A stretch of 64,000 bases of DNA from Pseudoduganella aquatica (GTDB lineage Bacteria; Pseudomonadota; Gammaproteobacteria; Burkholderiales; Burkholderiaceae_D), in NCBI RefSeq assembly GCF_009857595.1, contig NZ_WWCU01000005.1, forward strand, positions 1 through 64,000. Reading direction: 5' to 3'. This document shows positions 16,493-25,938 of the stretch, piece after piece. Position numbers and translations under genes: made by a program. Numbering within the stretch: position 1 is the first letter of the stretch; every line of letters begins with the position of its first letter. Below the pieces are notes generated by a model. It did not search any database, was not told the origin of the DNA, and was given only the letters and a program-made list of their open reading frames with translations.

Positions 16493-16950
16493 GCCGAAAT
16501 CCCTGCGCGCCTCGGCAGCTGGAGGATGGCTTCGGCGTTGGAGGAGGAGAAGCACTGGTCGGCGGCCTCCAGGTAGGGCAGCCACACGTATTGCGTGTGC
16601 TCGCGAGGGCTGAGCGTGACGGGGGTGCCGGGCGGGACTTCGACGCTGAACACGTGCTCGGTGTTCTGCGTCACGCCGGGCGCGTAGCGGTGGCGCCAGA
16701 TGGGGTAGATTTCGTAGACGTTGGACAGGCGCCAGTCGCGCAGCGCGATGGTCTCGCCGTCGGCCACGATGCCGGTTTCTTCGAACAGCTCGCGCGTGGC
16801 GGTCGCCAACAGCGGCTCGTCCGGCGCGTCCAGCGAACCGGTGACGGATTGCCAGAAGCCGGGGTTGCCGGCCCGCTCGATCAGCAGCACTTGCAGGTCG
16901 GCCGTGTGGATCACCACCAGCACCGATTCAGGGATCTTGTAAGGCTTCAT
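16489..16950 (-). CDS. nudB: Dihydroneopterin triphosphate diphosphatase (Nudix)
   Basis: A 153-residue Nudix hydrolase that should remove pyrophosphate from dihydroneopterin triphosphate in folate synthesis. The Nudix box runs from GSLDAPDE to RELFEETGI (about residues 38-61), with the REL and EE residues intact and one extra residue in the first spacer. The N-terminal KIPESVLVVIHT and the FWQSVTG segment are typical of NudB. It follows aspS on the minus strand, the order seen in many betaproteobacteria, but a terminator separates the two. Its last bases overlap the -35 box of the toxin-antitoxin promoter. Confidence 0.85.
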   Translation of the reverse strand: MKPYKIPESVLVVIHTADLQVLLIERAGNPGFWQSVTGSLDAPDEPLLATATRELFEETGIVADGETIALRDWRLSNVYEIYPIWRHRYAPGVTQNTEHVFSVEVPPGTPVTLSPREHTQYVWLPYLEAADQCFSSSNAEAILQLPRRAGISA

Positions 16951-16963
16951 AAGTCCGATAAAA

Positions 16964-16987
16964 GAAAAGGCGCCGCAGCGCCTTTTC
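16964..16987 (-). terminator. Intrinsic terminator after aspS
   Basis: GAAAAGGCGC-CGCA-GCGCCTTTTC forms a 10-bp perfect hairpin. On the minus strand it ends in TTTTC-TTTT. It lies 10 bases beyond the aspS stop and just before nudB. Confidence 0.8.
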
Positions 16988-16997
16988 CATTGCTACA

Positions 16998-18803
16998 TTA
17001 GCCGGCGACTTTCGGCTCGGCGGCGCGCAGGCGGATATGCAGCTCTTTGAGCTGCTTCTCGTCCACTTCCGACGGCGCGTGCGTCAGCAGGTCTTGCGCA
17101 CGCTGGGTTTTCGGGAAGGCGATCACGTCGCGGATCGAATCGGACTTGGTCATCAGGGTCACGATACGGTCCAGGCCGAATGCCAGGCCGCCGTGCGGAG
17201 GCGCGCCGTATTGCAGCGCGTCCAGCAGGAAGCCGAACTTCAGGCGGGCTTCGTCGGCGTCGATCTTCAGCGCGCGGAACACTTTCGACTGCACTTCCTC
17301 GCGGTGGATACGGATCGAACCGCCGCCCAGTTCCCAGCCGTTCAGCACCATGTCGTAGGCCTTGGCGATGCAGGCGCCCGGATTGGTTTCCAGCATGTCT
17401 TCGTGGCCGTCTTTCGGCGCGGTGAACGGGTGGTGGGTCGCGGTCCAGCGGTCGGCTTCTTCGTCGTATTCGAACATCGGGAAGTCGATCACCCACAGCG
17501 GCGCCCAGACGTCGTCGAACAGGCCGGCTTTCTTGCCGAATTCGGAATGGCCGATCTTCACGCGCAGCGCGCCGATGGCGTCGTTCACCACCTTGGCTTT
17601 GTCGGCGCCGAAGAAGATCAGGTCGCCGTCTTGCGCGCCCGTCAATTCCAGGATCTTGGCCAGGGTGGCGTCGTCGATGGTCTTGACGATAGGCGATTGC
17701 AGGCCGTCGCGGCCTTTCGCTTTCTCGTTGACCTTGATGTAGGCCAGGCCGCGCGCGCCGTAGATGGCCACGAACTGGGTGTAGGCGTCGATTTCCGAAC
17801 GCGGCATCGAGCCGCCTTGCGGCACGCGCATGCCGACCACGCGGCCGTTAGGCATGTTGGCGGCGGCGTTGAAGATCTTGAACTCGACGTTCTTGACCAC
17901 GTCGGTCAGTTCGGTGAATTCCAGCTTGACGCGCATGTCCGGCTTGTCCGAGCCGTATTTGCCCATGGCTTCGGAGAAGTTCATCACCGGGAACGGCTTG
18001 GGCAGGTCCACTTCCATGGTGTTCTTGAACACCAGGCGGATCATGTCTTCGAACAGGTCGCGGATCTCTTGTTCGGTCAGGAAGGAGGTTTCGCAGTCGA
18101 TCTGGGTGAACTCGGGCTGGCGGTCGGCGCGCAGGTCTTCGTCGCGGAAGCACTTGGTGATCTGGTAGTAGCGGTCGAAGTTGGCCACCATCAGCAGCTG
18201 CTTGAACAGCTGCGGCGACTGCGGCAGCGCGAAGAAGTTGCCGGCGTTGACGCGCGACGGCACCAGGTAGTCGCGCGCGCCTTCCGGCGTGGACTTGGTC
18301 AGCATCGGGGTTTCGATGTCGATGAAGCCCAGCGCGTCCAGGTACTTGCGCACTTCCATCGTCACCTTGTAGCGCAGGCGCAGGTTGTTCTGCATCTGCG
18401 GACGGCGCAGGTCCAGCACGCGGTGGGTCAGGCGGGTGGTTTCGGACAGGTTGTCGTCGTCCAGCTGGAACGGCACGGCCACGGACGGGTTCAGCACTTC
18501 CAGTTCGGAGCAGATGACTTCGATCTTGCCCGATTTCAGGTTGGCGTTGACGGTGCCGGCCAGGCGGTCTGTGACCACGCCGGTCACGCGCAGGCAGAAC
18601 TCGTTGCGCACGGATTCGGCGGCTTTGAACACCTCGGCCTGCTCAGGATTGCAGACGATTTGAACCAGGCCTTCGCGGTCGCGCAGGTCGATGAAGATCA
18701 CGCCGCCGTGGTCGCGGCGACGGTGTACCCAACCGCACAGGCTGACGGTTTGGCCGAGCTGGGCTTCAGTGGTGAGGCCGCAGTAGTGAGTGCGCATAGA
18801 CAT
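16998..18803 (-). CDS. aspS: Aspartyl-tRNA synthetase
   Basis: A 601-residue class II synthetase that charges tRNA-Asp in the cytoplasm. The N-terminal OB fold (about 1-105) holds the anticodon-binding surface. Class II motif 2 appears as [16 protein letters not shown] (about 216-231) and motif 3 as [13 protein letters not shown] (about 530-543). The inserted GAD-type domain between them is present, as in bacterial AspRS, and the length matches. Whether it also misacylates tRNA-Asn cannot be read by eye. It leads the minus-strand run toward nudB, with the DUF502 gene upstream by 28 bases. Confidence 0.96.
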   Translation of the reverse strand: MSMRTHYCGLTTEAQLGQTVSLCGWVHRRRDHGGVIFIDLRDREGLVQIVCNPEQAEVFKAAESVRNEFCLRVTGVVTDRLAGTVNANLKSGKIEVICSELEVLNPSVAVPFQLDDDNLSETTRLTHRVLDLRRPQMQNNLRLRYKVTMEVRKYLDALGFIDIETPMLTKSTPEGARDYLVPSRVNAGNFFALPQSPQLFKQLLMVANFDRYYQITKCFRDEDLRADRQPEFTQIDCETSFLTEQEIRDLFEDMIRLVFKNTMEVDLPKPFPVMNFSEAMGKYGSDKPDMRVKLEFTELTDVVKNVEFKIFNAAANMPNGRVVGMRVPQGGSMPRSEIDAYTQFVAIYGARGLAYIKVNEKAKGRDGLQSPIVKTIDDATLAKILELTGAQDGDLIFFGADKAKVVNDAIGALRVKIGHSEFGKKAGLFDDVWAPLWVIDFPMFEYDEEADRWTATHHPFTAPKDGHEDMLETNPGACIAKAYDMVLNGWELGGGSIRIHREEVQSKVFRALKIDADEARLKFGFLLDALQYGAPPHGGLAFGLDRIVTLMTKSDSIRDVIAFPKTQRAQDLLTHAPSEVDEKQLKELHIRLRAAEPKVAG

Positions 18804-18831
18804 GGTTATTTCTCAGTTCAGGTAAGTTGGT

Positions 18832-19419
18832 TCAATCGGGCGCAACCACGCCCATGGAGACGATGTACTTCAGGGCTGCATCGACGCTCATGTCGAGCTC
18901 GATGACATCTTTCTTGGCCAACATCAGGAAAAATCCCGAGGTCGGGTTCGGTGTGGTGGGCACGTACACGCTGACGTACTCGCCCTCCAGATGATTTTTC
19001 ACGTCGCCGCCCGGCACGCCGGTCAGGAAGGCGATGGTGCGCGAATCCTGGTGCGGGTAGGGGATCAGCACGGCCTTGCGGAAGGCGTTGCCGGACGAGG
19101 AAAACAGCGTGTCCGACACCTGCTTGACGCTGCCGTACAGCGAGCTGACCACGGGAATGCGGTTCAGCAGCTTTTCCCACATGCGCACGATGTAGTTGCC
19201 GACCAGGTTGTTGGTCAGCAGGCCGGTCAGGAACACGATCAGCACGGTCAGTATCGTGCCCAGGCCGGGAATGTCAAAGCCGAACAGGGCCAGCGGGCGG
19301 AAACGCTCGGGCACCAGCAGCAGCGACTGGTCCATGGTGCTGATCACCAGGTTCAGCACCCAGGCGGTAATCGCCAGGGGCACCAGGATCAGCAGGCCGG
19401 TGATGAAATATTTACGCAT
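18832..19419 (-). CDS. DUF502 membrane protein
   Basis: A 195-residue inner-membrane protein of the DUF502 family. It has two N-terminal membrane segments (about 4-26 and 53-77), the second followed by the GLLTNNLVGNYIVRMWEKLLNRIPVV stretch typical of the family, split here by its own Gly and Asn turns. A soluble domain follows. The start at ATG 19419 gives the standard N-terminus MRKYFITGLL; longer frames run into the FmdB gene, whose stop is 4 bases upstream. The function is unknown. The FmdB-DUF502-aspS order is conserved in related genomes as I recall it. Confidence 0.85.
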   Translation of the reverse strand: MRKYFITGLLILVPLAITAWVLNLVISTMDQSLLLVPERFRPLALFGFDIPGLGTILTVLIVFLTGLLTNNLVGNYIVRMWEKLLNRIPVVSSLYGSVKQVSDTLFSSSGNAFRKAVLIPYPHQDSRTIAFLTGVPGGDVKNHLEGEYVSVYVPTTPNPTSGFFLMLAKKDVIELDMSVDAALKYIVSMGVVAPD

Positions 19420-19423
19420 CGGA

Positions 19424-19726
19424 TCAGGCCGAGGTGGTGGTGCCGGCCGGCGCGGCAGGCGCTGCGGTGTCCGGTTTTGCTTCGGATTTCGCTTCGGCCT
19501 TCGGTTCGGCAGGACCGGTGGCCACGCCGGTGGCCGGCGGCGTGCCGCCACGGAAGTCGGTCGCGTACCAGCCGGTGCCCTTGAGCTGGAAACCAGCGGC
19601 GGTCAGCTGCTTCTTGAAAGTTGCCTTGCCGCAATTAGGGCAATCGGTCAGGACCGGATCGGACATTTTCTGCAAAACATCCTTGGCAAAGCCACAGTCG
19701 TCGCAGCGGTAAGCGTAGATCGGCAT
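19424..19726 (-). CDS. FmdB-family zinc-ribbon protein
   Basis: A 100-residue protein. The first 55 residues are the FmdB/CxxC zinc ribbon: Cys-8 and Cys-11 in YRCDDC, then CPNCGK near residue 30, then the LKGTGWYATDF block. The remainder is a low-complexity Ala/Pro/Lys/Glu tail, likely disordered. FmdB proteins are thought to be small regulators or metal-site proteins, with no firm role in this group. It is separated from DUF502 by 4 bases. Confidence 0.88.
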   Translation of the reverse strand: MPIYAYRCDDCGFAKDVLQKMSDPVLTDCPNCGKATFKKQLTAAGFQLKGTGWYATDFRGGTPPATGVATGPAEPKAEAKSEAKPDTAAPAAPAGTTTSA

Positions 19727-19791
19727 TCAATTACTCCGCAAAAATCATCAAAACCCTGAATTATAAAGCCTTTTACACGCCGGAACGCGAA

Positions 19792-20403
19792 TTACAGCCG
19801 CCGCCAGACCATCCAGCGCTCCTTGCCCTCGAAAACGGGCATGGAATCCAACACCGCTTCGTCCTCCTCGCAGCGGAAACCAGGGGCGAGCAAGGCGTCC
19901 AGCTGGGCGCGGGCGATGCCGAAGGGCGGGCCTTTGGCGTTGTCGTCAAAGAAGAAATAGCCGGCCAGCACGGCGCCGGACGGCAGCAAAGCGGCCCAGC
20001 GCTCGGCCACCTGCGGCCACATGGCGCGCGGCAAGGCGCACAGGAAGGCGCGTTCGTAGATAAGTTCAAGCGGGGCGGCGGGCTGGAACTGGAAGAAATC
20101 GGCCTCCAGCACCCGGCCCTGCCATTCCGGGCCGACCGCCTGGCGCGCGGCGGCCACGGCGGCGGGGGAAAAGTCGATGGCGGTGGCGCTCCAGCCGGCT
20201 GCGCACAGGAAGGCCAGCTCGTAGGCGGAGCCGCAGCCGGGGATCAGCGCGGCGGGCGCGGCGGAGGGCCACTCCGCCACGTAGCGGCGCAGGCGCTCGG
20301 GTACGCCGCCCCGGTCCCAGGGCGTAAAACCCTTGTCGAAACGCTCATCCCAGAAGGCCGGGGCCAGCGGGTCGCGGGTGTCGAAGGACGGCGGCTTGTT
20401 CAC
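19792..20403 (-). CDS. TPMT-family SAM-dependent methyltransferase
   Basis: A 203-residue methyltransferase. The SAM-binding motif [14 protein letters not shown] (about 53-66) and the acidic ATAIDFSP loop are present. The N-terminal [17 protein letters not shown] is the thiopurine-methyltransferase-family entry segment, and a [10 protein letters not shown] motif near 115 matches motif IV. In bacteria these enzymes can methylate thiol, selenium or tellurium compounds; the natural substrate here is unknown. Its start overlaps the ubiB stop by 4 bases, so it is translated with the ubiquinone genes, which may be a hint about function or simple packing. Confidence 0.8.
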   Translation of the reverse strand: MNKPPSFDTRDPLAPAFWDERFDKGFTPWDRGGVPERLRRYVAEWPSAAPAALIPGCGSAYELAFLCAAGWSATAIDFSPAAVAAARQAVGPEWQGRVLEADFFQFQPAAPLELIYERAFLCALPRAMWPQVAERWAALLPSGAVLAGYFFFDDNAKGPPFGIARAQLDALLAPGFRCEEDEAVLDSMPVFEGKERWMVWRRL

Positions 20404-21968
20404 AGTAGGCCGCGCCAGCGCATGATGGCTTGCAGACCCAGCGCGCCAACCGCGAAGGCGCCGGCGAAATACACCACGAAGCTGATCAGCCGGTTGGTGC
20501 GCTGCTGCTCGGCGATGAGCACGCGCAGCAGTTCATTGTTGGTGTTGTCCGGCTCGCCGGCCACGCTGAGCGCGCGGTGCATCAGGCGCGGCAGCTGGGG
20601 CAGCACGTGGGTGTAGCGCGGCGCTTCGGCCTTCAGGCGCTCCAGCATGCCCTGCCAACCCACCTGCTCGGCCATCCAGTTTTCCAGGTAGGGCTTGGCG
20701 GTCTTCCACAGGTCCAGGTCCGGGTCCAGCTGGCGGCCCAGGCCTTCGATGTTCAGCAGGGTCTTCTGCAGCAGCACCAGCTGCGGCTGCACTTCCACGT
20801 TGAAGCGGCGCGAGGTCTGGAACAGGCGCAGCAGGATCTGGCCGAAGGAGATGTCCTTGAGCGGACGGTCGAAGATGGGCTCGCAGCAGGCGCGCACGGC
20901 CGATTCCAGCTCGTCCACGCGGGTTTCCTTGGGCGCCCAGCCGGATTCGATGTGGGCCTCGGCCACGCGCTTGTAGTCGCGGCGGAAGAAGGCCAGGAAG
21001 TTCTGCGACAGGTAGTCCTTGTCGAAGTCGTTCAGCGTGCCGACGATGCCGAAGTCCAGCGCAATGTAACGGCCGAAGGTGGCCGGGTCGATGGACACCA
21101 GGATATTGCCGGGGTGCATGTCCGCGTGGAAGAAGCCGTCGCGGAACACCTGCGTGAAGAAGATCTCCACGCCGTCGCTGGACAGCTTTTTCAGGTCCAC
21201 GCCCGCTTCCCGCAGGCGGTCGATCTGCGACACGGGAATGCCGTGCATACGCTCCATGACGATCACGCTGGACGAGCAATAGTCCCAGTACATTTCCGGC
21301 ACCAGCAGCAGCTTGCCGTCGGCAAAGTTGCGGCGCAGCTGGCTGGCGTTGGCCGCCTCGCGCATCAGGTCCAGCTCGTCGTGCAGGTATTTGTCGAACT
21401 CGCCCACCACCTCTTTCGGCTTCAGGCGCTTGCTGTCGGCCCACAGGCGGCCTATCCAGTCGGCGGCGATGTGCATCAGCGCCACGTCCTCGTCGATCAG
21501 CTTTTTCATGCCCGGACGCAGCACCTTGACGGCCACTTCCTTGCCGTCCTTCAGAACGGCGAAGTGCACCTGCGCAATCGAGGCGGACGCCACCGGAATG
21601 CGCTCGAAGCTGGCGAACAGGCGGTCCGGGTGGTCGCCCAGCGAGCGCTGGATCTGCGCGATGGCCAGGTCGGAGTCGAAGGGCGGCACGCGGTCCTGCA
21701 GCAGCGCCAGTTCTTCCACGATGTCGAGCGGGATCAGGTCGCGCCGGGTGGACAGCACCTGGCCGAACTTCACGAAGATGGGGCCAAGCTCCTCCAGCGC
21801 CAGGCGCAGGCGCAGGCCGCGCGGGGCGGAGATGTCGCGCCAGAAGAAGGCGGTGTCGATCAGTTTGGCGGTGCGCGGCACGCGCAGGCCGGAGAAGGCG
21901 ATTTCATCGAGTCCGTACTGGACGGCCACCCGCAGGATTTTCAGCAGGCGCAGGAATTTCAAGATCAT
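20400..21968 (-). CDS. ubiB: Ubiquinone biosynthesis kinase-like protein UbiB
   Basis: A 522-residue ABC1/ADCK-family protein needed for coenzyme Q synthesis; it has ATPase activity and is thought to help extract or present Q intermediates. The family's KxGQ helix is seen as [13 protein letters not shown] (about 69-81), the Ala-rich loop as [12 protein letters not shown] (near 125), and the catalytic and metal-binding block as [12 protein letters not shown] (near 285). Two hydrophobic C-terminal segments (about 470-520) anchor it in the membrane. It overlaps ubiJ upstream and the TPMT-like gene downstream by 4 bases each. Confidence 0.94.
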   Translation of the reverse strand: MILKFLRLLKILRVAVQYGLDEIAFSGLRVPRTAKLIDTAFFWRDISAPRGLRLRLALEELGPIFVKFGQVLSTRRDLIPLDIVEELALLQDRVPPFDSDLAIAQIQRSLGDHPDRLFASFERIPVASASIAQVHFAVLKDGKEVAVKVLRPGMKKLIDEDVALMHIAADWIGRLWADSKRLKPKEVVGEFDKYLHDELDLMREAANASQLRRNFADGKLLLVPEMYWDYCSSSVIVMERMHGIPVSQIDRLREAGVDLKKLSSDGVEIFFTQVFRDGFFHADMHPGNILVSIDPATFGRYIALDFGIVGTLNDFDKDYLSQNFLAFFRRDYKRVAEAHIESGWAPKETRVDELESAVRACCEPIFDRPLKDISFGQILLRLFQTSRRFNVEVQPQLVLLQKTLLNIEGLGRQLDPDLDLWKTAKPYLENWMAEQVGWQGMLERLKAEAPRYTHVLPQLPRLMHRALSVAGEPDNTNNELLRVLIAEQQRTNRLISFVVYFAGAFAVGALGLQAIMRWRGLL

Positions 21969-22594
21969 GTAGGGTCCCCGGCGCGCTGCGCCAGCTTCTT
22001 TTCCAGGTTGGCCAGGCGCTTGGCGAAGCGCTCGGTGTCGTCGCGCAGGCGGCGCACGTCCGCGCCGAACTGCTCGGTCACGGCCGGGCGCACCAGCAGC
22101 GGGTTTTCTTCAAGGAAGTACTCGGCGGCGTTCTCGGCCAGCTTGCGCTGCCCGGTTTTCAGCGCCTCGAAAGCGGCCTTGGCGCCGCCCACCAGGCGGG
22201 TGGCGGCGATGGGGCCGAGCACTTTTTCCAGGTCGTGCTCGGCTTCCCAGCGCAGCGACTTGGACAGCTGCGAGATGGCGTTGGCGAATTCGGCGTCGCC
22301 CTCGATCTGCACGTAGGAAAACGCGCGTTCGCGGTTTTGCGCGATCAGCGGCAGGTCGGACAGCTTGAGGCGGATGGTGACGCTGGCGGCGGCGTCCGGC
22401 GCGGCCGCTTCCACCATGCCGTCGGCGGTCACGCCCAGGCGCAGTTCCACCGGGGCGGCGGCGATGCAGGCCACTTTGCCGGCATGCAGGCGCAAGGCGG
22501 CGCGCGCCCACGGTTCCTGGGCCAGCAGGTGGTTGATGGTGGCGGCGACGGGCGCCAGCGGCGACGGCAGATTAGGTATGGTCGAGGAAGGCAT
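21965..22594 (-). CDS. ubiJ: Ubiquinone biosynthesis accessory factor UbiJ (SCP2 domain)
   Basis: A 209-residue protein with an N-terminal SCP2 lipid-binding fold (about 20-130; the VEGDAEF-like segment is present as [13 protein letters not shown]) and a C-terminal heptad-rich helix (about 165-205, ending in [13 protein letters not shown]). UbiJ holds Q-biosynthesis intermediates for the soluble Ubi complex. The start at ATG 22594 gives the standard length; upstream sequence runs into a terminator. It is coupled to ubiB by a 4-base overlap, while ubiE lies one gene further upstream, so the classic ubiE-ubiJ-ubiB trio is interrupted by the Tim44-like gene. Confidence 0.86.
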   Translation of the reverse strand: MPSSTIPNLPSPLAPVAATINHLLAQEPWARAALRLHAGKVACIAAAPVELRLGVTADGMVEAAAPDAAASVTIRLKLSDLPLIAQNRERAFSYVQIEGDAEFANAISQLSKSLRWEAEHDLEKVLGPIAATRLVGGAKAAFEALKTGQRKLAENAAEYFLEENPLLVRPAVTEQFGADVRRLRDDTERFAKRLANLEKKLAQRAGDPT

Positions 22595-22621
22595 GCATTC
22601 AGGGGGCTTAAAAAAACAAAA

Positions 22622-22642
22622 CCGCCCAGTTTGCCTGGGCGG
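22622..22642 (-). terminator. Intrinsic terminator after the Tim44-like gene
   Basis: CCGCCCAG-GCAAA-CTGGGCGG is a perfect 8-bp hairpin on the minus strand, followed by TTTTGTTTTTTT. It falls between the Tim44-like gene and ubiJ, so ubiJ-ubiB may rely on read-through or a separate promoter. Confidence 0.85.
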
Positions 22643-22665
22643 TCTTGATCTTACCAGTTCTGGGC

Positions 22666-23622
22666 TCAGGCCAATTGCTGGATACCGGCCAGCAGCCAGC
22701 CACCGCTGCCGGCAACCGGCTTGGCCAGGTTCCACACTTCGTGGAAGGGCTCGGCCAGCGCGTCCGGCGCGGGCTTGATGGAACCGTAGAACTTCACGCT
22801 GGCCAGGTAGTCCTTGCCGTCGTTCTCGATGCCCAGCAGCTCGGCTTCAATGGTGACCACGTCGGTGTAGTCGGCCTGCGCGCCGCGTTCGGCGATCTGC
22901 ATTTTCAGCTCGGCGAACACCTCCGGGGTGGTGAATTCGCGGATGTCAGCCGAATCGCCCTTGTCCCAGGCCGCTTGCAGGCGGATGAAGTTGCTCTTCG
23001 CGTGGCGCAGGAAGGACGCGGTGTCGAAGTCGGCCGGCACGCCCCATGGGGTGTGCGCAACCGGCGCGGCGGCCTTGTCCAGGTTCAGGCCGCCCGAGGC
23101 AGGCTGCAGCGGAGGCAGGCCGGAACCGATTTCAGGGGTACGGACGTCAGGGGTGAAGGCCGCAGGCTGCTGCGGCTGCCAGGCGCTGCCGCCGAAATTA
23201 CCGCCGGCGGCCATGGGCTGCGGCGAGGTTTTGCGGCGGATCAGGGTGAAGATGAAGTAAGCCACGCCGGCGATCAGCAGGATGGTCAGCAGCGAGCCCA
23301 GCATGGACGCCATGGCGCCGCCCAGGCCGAAGTGGGAGAACAGCGCGCCCAGGCCCAGGCCCAGCAGGGCGCCGCCCAGGATGCCCTTCCACGGGCTGGC
23401 GGGCTTGGCCGGGACAGGCGCCGGCGCGGCAGCCGGGGCCGCCGCAGGGGCGGCCGGGCGCGCAGCCTGGCTAGGCGCAGGCTGGGCCGGCATGCGGCTC
23501 ACGCTTTGCGACTGGCGTCCGATCGAACGGCCGCCGCCCATGGGACGGGCAATCGCCTCGCTCAGCATGGAGGTGACGGACAGCGCCAGTACGGCACCGA
23601 TCAGAATTTTCTTCATGTTCAT
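22666..23622 (-). CDS. Tim44-like domain membrane protein
   Basis: A 318-residue protein with a signal-like N-terminus (MNMKKILIGAVLALSV). A Pro/Ala-rich linker follows (about 40-90), then hydrophobic and Gly-rich segments (about 93-145). A C-terminal Tim44-like domain spans about 195-318, with the FIRLQAAWDKGDSADIREFTTPE block. These bacterial proteins are envelope proteins of unknown role; the fold is shared with the mitochondrial import factor Tim44 and ribosomal L45. ATG 23622 was chosen for the AGGAAA site ahead of it. It lies between ubiE and ubiJ, an arrangement I recall from other betaproteobacteria. Confidence 0.85.
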   Translation of the reverse strand: MNMKKILIGAVLALSVTSMLSEAIARPMGGGRSIGRQSQSVSRMPAQPAPSQAARPAAPAAAPAAAPAPVPAKPASPWKGILGGALLGLGLGALFSHFGLGGAMASMLGSLLTILLIAGVAYFIFTLIRRKTSPQPMAAGGNFGGSAWQPQQPAAFTPDVRTPEIGSGLPPLQPASGGLNLDKAAAPVAHTPWGVPADFDTASFLRHAKSNFIRLQAAWDKGDSADIREFTTPEVFAELKMQIAERGAQADYTDVVTIEAELLGIENDGKDYLASVKFYGSIKPAPDALAEPFHEVWNLAKPVAGSGGWLLAGIQQLA

Positions 23623-23635
23623 GATAGTTTCCTGC

Positions 23636-24370
23636 TTACAGTTTGATACCGGTGTGCAAAGCGGCCACACCTGCCGTCAGGTTGTAATACTGGACCCGCT
23701 CCAGTCCCGCATCCTGCATCATGGTTTTCAGGGTTTCCTGGTCCGGATGCATGCGAATCGATTCTGCCAGGTAGCGATAGCTTTCCGCGTCGCCGGCGAT
23801 TTTCTGTCCCAGCCAAGGCAGGACAGAGAACGAATATACATCATAGGGCTTTTGCAGGGGTTCCGCGACCTTGGAGAACTCCAGCACCAGCAGTTTGCCG
23901 CCCGGTTTCAGCACGCGGTGCATTTCCGCCAGCGCCTGGTCCTTGTGCGTCATGTTGCGCAGGCCGAAAGCGACGCTGACGCGGTCGAAATAGTCGTCCG
24001 GGAAGGGCAATTTCTCGGCGTCACACAGCAAGGTGGGGGTGACCAGGCCGCGATTCAAGAGGCGGTCGCGGCCGACACGCAGCATGGACTCGTTGATATC
24101 GGTCAGCCACACCTCGCCGGTGGGGCCGGCCTGCCTGGCGAAGGCCTTGGCCAAGTCGCCGGTGCCGCCAGCGATGTCCAGGCACTTGAAGCCGGGGCGC
24201 ACGGCCGCGTTGGCGATGGTAAACGTCTTCCACAGGCGATGCAGACCGGCCGACATCAGGTCGTTCATCACGTCGTACTTGGCGGCCACCGAGTGGAACA
24301 CCTTGGCGACTTCCTTCACTTTATCGTCTTCGGAGACGGTCTTGTAGCCGAAATGGGTGGTATTGGTCAT
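23636..24370 (-). CDS. ubiE: Ubiquinone/menaquinone C-methyltransferase UbiE
   Basis: A 244-residue SAM methyltransferase that adds the ring C-methyl group in ubiquinone synthesis. Visible motifs: FGYKTV near the start, [12 protein letters not shown], the SAM loop [14 protein letters not shown] (near 66-79), [12 protein letters not shown], and the C-terminal [14 protein letters not shown] typical of UbiE. I took ATG 24370 because it gives the canonical [12 protein letters not shown] start; a longer frame runs into the accessory insertion upstream. It leads the run ubiE-Tim44-ubiJ-ubiB. The 123 bases before it are shared with a divergent PIN-protein gene. Confidence 0.95.
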   Translation of the reverse strand: MTNTTHFGYKTVSEDDKVKEVAKVFHSVAAKYDVMNDLMSAGLHRLWKTFTIANAAVRPGFKCLDIAGGTGDLAKAFARQAGPTGEVWLTDINESMLRVGRDRLLNRGLVTPTLLCDAEKLPFPDDYFDRVSVAFGLRNMTHKDQALAEMHRVLKPGGKLLVLEFSKVAEPLQKPYDVYSFSVLPWLGQKIAGDAESYRYLAESIRMHPDQETLKTMMQDAGLERVQYYNLTAGVAALHTGIKL

Positions 24371-24493
24371 GGTCAGGAAAGCTGTGGATTTGCCAGCATT
24401 ATACAAGCGCAACACGGAAAATCCCGCCCGGGCTTGATCTGGATGAAAGCGGGATGCGCTGGCGAGCCTAAGCTGGCAGCACAGGAGGCCCGG

Positions 24494-24973
24494 ATGAGCT
24501 ACACAGTCTACATCGACACATCTATTATCAAGCTGCTTAGCACGCCGCCCAGCCGCGACCCGATCACCCGCGCCTGCCAGCAACTCACCCGGCGCGGGTG
24601 GTCCAGCCAGCGAGAGCCGGAAATGAGCTATTCATCGCACTATGTGAATAGCGAAATCATGGCAGACGAGCCATTGCTGGCAGAAAATCGCTTACTTCTT
24701 AGCGCGCAAAACAAATTCTTGCCAGAAGATAATGCGATAGACTCTCTTGCGGAACTTTTAGTCTGCGGCGGGGGTCTAAGGTCCAGCGCGCAAATAGAAG
24801 CGCGTCATATCGCATGTGCTGCAATTAATCGACTCAATATTCTCGTCACATGGAACTGCACCGATATTGCCAATCCATTCAATTTCAGGTTGATGCGCAT
24901 GCTGGTGCGATCGCATGAACTCAGGCTTCCGGAATTGGTGACGCCTTTTGAACTGTTGGAGCATAAACTATGA
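24494..24973 (+). CDS. PIN-domain protein, VapC-like, with an altered active-site acid
   Basis: A 159-residue PIN protein. It begins [18 protein letters not shown] (from residue 5), the entry strand of a VapC-like subfamily I recognise, with catalytic Asp-8. The late [10 protein letters not shown] motif (118-126) also matches. The helix that usually reads D-A-L-H-I-A reads E-A-R-H-I-A here, so the third acid is Glu-102 instead of Asp. The region from about 36 to 60 also departs from my memory of the family. AGGAGG lies 5 bases before the ATG. It overlaps the following small gene by 4 bases, and the pair sits in an insertion between ubiE and DUF971. Nuclease activity is probable but not certain. 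Confidence 0.72.
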   Translation: MSYTVYIDTSIIKLLSTPPSRDPITRACQQLTRRGWSSQREPEMSYSSHYVNSEIMADEPLLAENRLLLSAQNKFLPEDNAIDSLAELLVCGGGLRSSAQIEARHIACAAINRLNILVTWNCTDIANPFNFRLMRMLVRSHELRLPELVTPFELLEHKL

Positions 24974-25254
24974 CCAGTTTCCTTCCCCTCCCCTCCGATG
25001 TGGACTTTCCGGACCTGGACGAGAAAACCAAAGTGGAGATAGACCTTCTGCACGCAAGGATGCAGGCCGAATCCAGGCGCATGCGTGAAGATCCCAGGCT
25101 ACCAGTTCGGCAGCCGAGTACTGCCCGGGAGGTCTGGCAACAGACTCACCCCGGAACGGAGCCACCTCCCATGGGTCCTAATGCCGATGCACTAAAAAAA
25201 CTAACACCGCATCAACGCGCCATTTATCGCTACATTTTCACGCGCGAGGATTAA
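24970..25254 (+). CDS. Small partner of the PIN protein, candidate antitoxin
   Basis: A 94-residue hydrophilic protein, start overlapping the PIN gene stop by 4 bases (ATGA). The first half is acidic and helical (DLDEKTKVEIDLLHARMQAE, about 14-33). The middle is Pro-rich, and the end (LTPHQRAIYRYIFTRED) is a basic-aromatic helix. I recognise no DNA-binding fold. Toxin-first order is uncommon for VapBC systems but does occur. Its role as antitoxin rests on coupling and size only. Confidence 0.55.
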   Translation: MTSFLPLPSDVDFPDLDEKTKVEIDLLHARMQAESRRMREDPRLPVRQPSTAREVWQQTHPGTEPPPMGPNADALKKLTPHQRAIYRYIFTRED

Positions 25255-25280
25255 GCGGCAGCCGAAGGCATGCCAAGTGT

Positions 25281-25928
25281 TCACGGGCCGTCCTGCCGCA
25301 GTTGCGCGCTGCGGGAACGCAGGTATTCCAGTTCAACCGCGTTGGCGGTGAGTTCGTAGGCGCGCGCGTAGGCGGCGATGGCGGCGGCGTTTGCTTCCGC
25401 ACCGCCCTGGCGGCGCAGCAGCTCGGCCTTGGCCGCGTGCAGATAGTGGAACTGCGCCAGCTGGCCGCCCTGCTCCAGCCGCGCTATCCACGCCAGTCCT
25501 TGCGCGGGACCGTGCGCCATACCGAGAGCCACGGCGGCGTTCAGCTCCACCACAGGCGTGGGCAGGTAGCGCAGCAGCGCGCCGTACAGGGCGGAGATTT
25601 GCCGCCAGTCCGTGGCGGCGGCGCTGGCGGCCTTGCCGTGCAATGCGGCAATGGCCGCCTGGATCTGGTAGGGGCCGGGCTGGCGCAGCGGCAGCACCGC
25701 GTCCAGCACGGCGATGCCTTCGGCAATGGCCGCGCCGTCCCACAGCGAGCGGTCTTGCGATTCCAGCGTCACCAGCCCGCCCTCGGCCGACACGCGCGCG
25801 CCGCTGCGGGCGTGCTGCAGCTGCATGAGCGCCAGCAGGCCTTGCACTTCGGCGTCGCGCGGGGCCAGTTCGGCCATCAGGCGGCCGCCCTCACGGCGGC
25901 AGACTTCCTCAACCGCCCGCGTCAGCAT
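25281..25928 (-). pseudogene. Truncated ECF sigma factor (C-terminal domain only)
   Basis: The 215-residue frame matches the C-terminal half of the roughly 410-residue sigma factors that accompany YCII proteins (SigJ/DUF6596 class). It has the EVQGLLALMQLQHAR entry, the QIQAAIAALHG block, WRQISALYGALL and a TPR-like tail. The sigma-2 and sigma-4 regions that would bind the -10 and -35 boxes and core polymerase should precede it, but only 10 bases separate its first ATG from the stop of the YCII gene. It therefore cannot work as a sigma factor. It is either a decayed remnant after an N-terminal deletion or a retained regulatory domain. Confidence 0.7.
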
Positions 25929-25938
25929 GAAAACCGGC

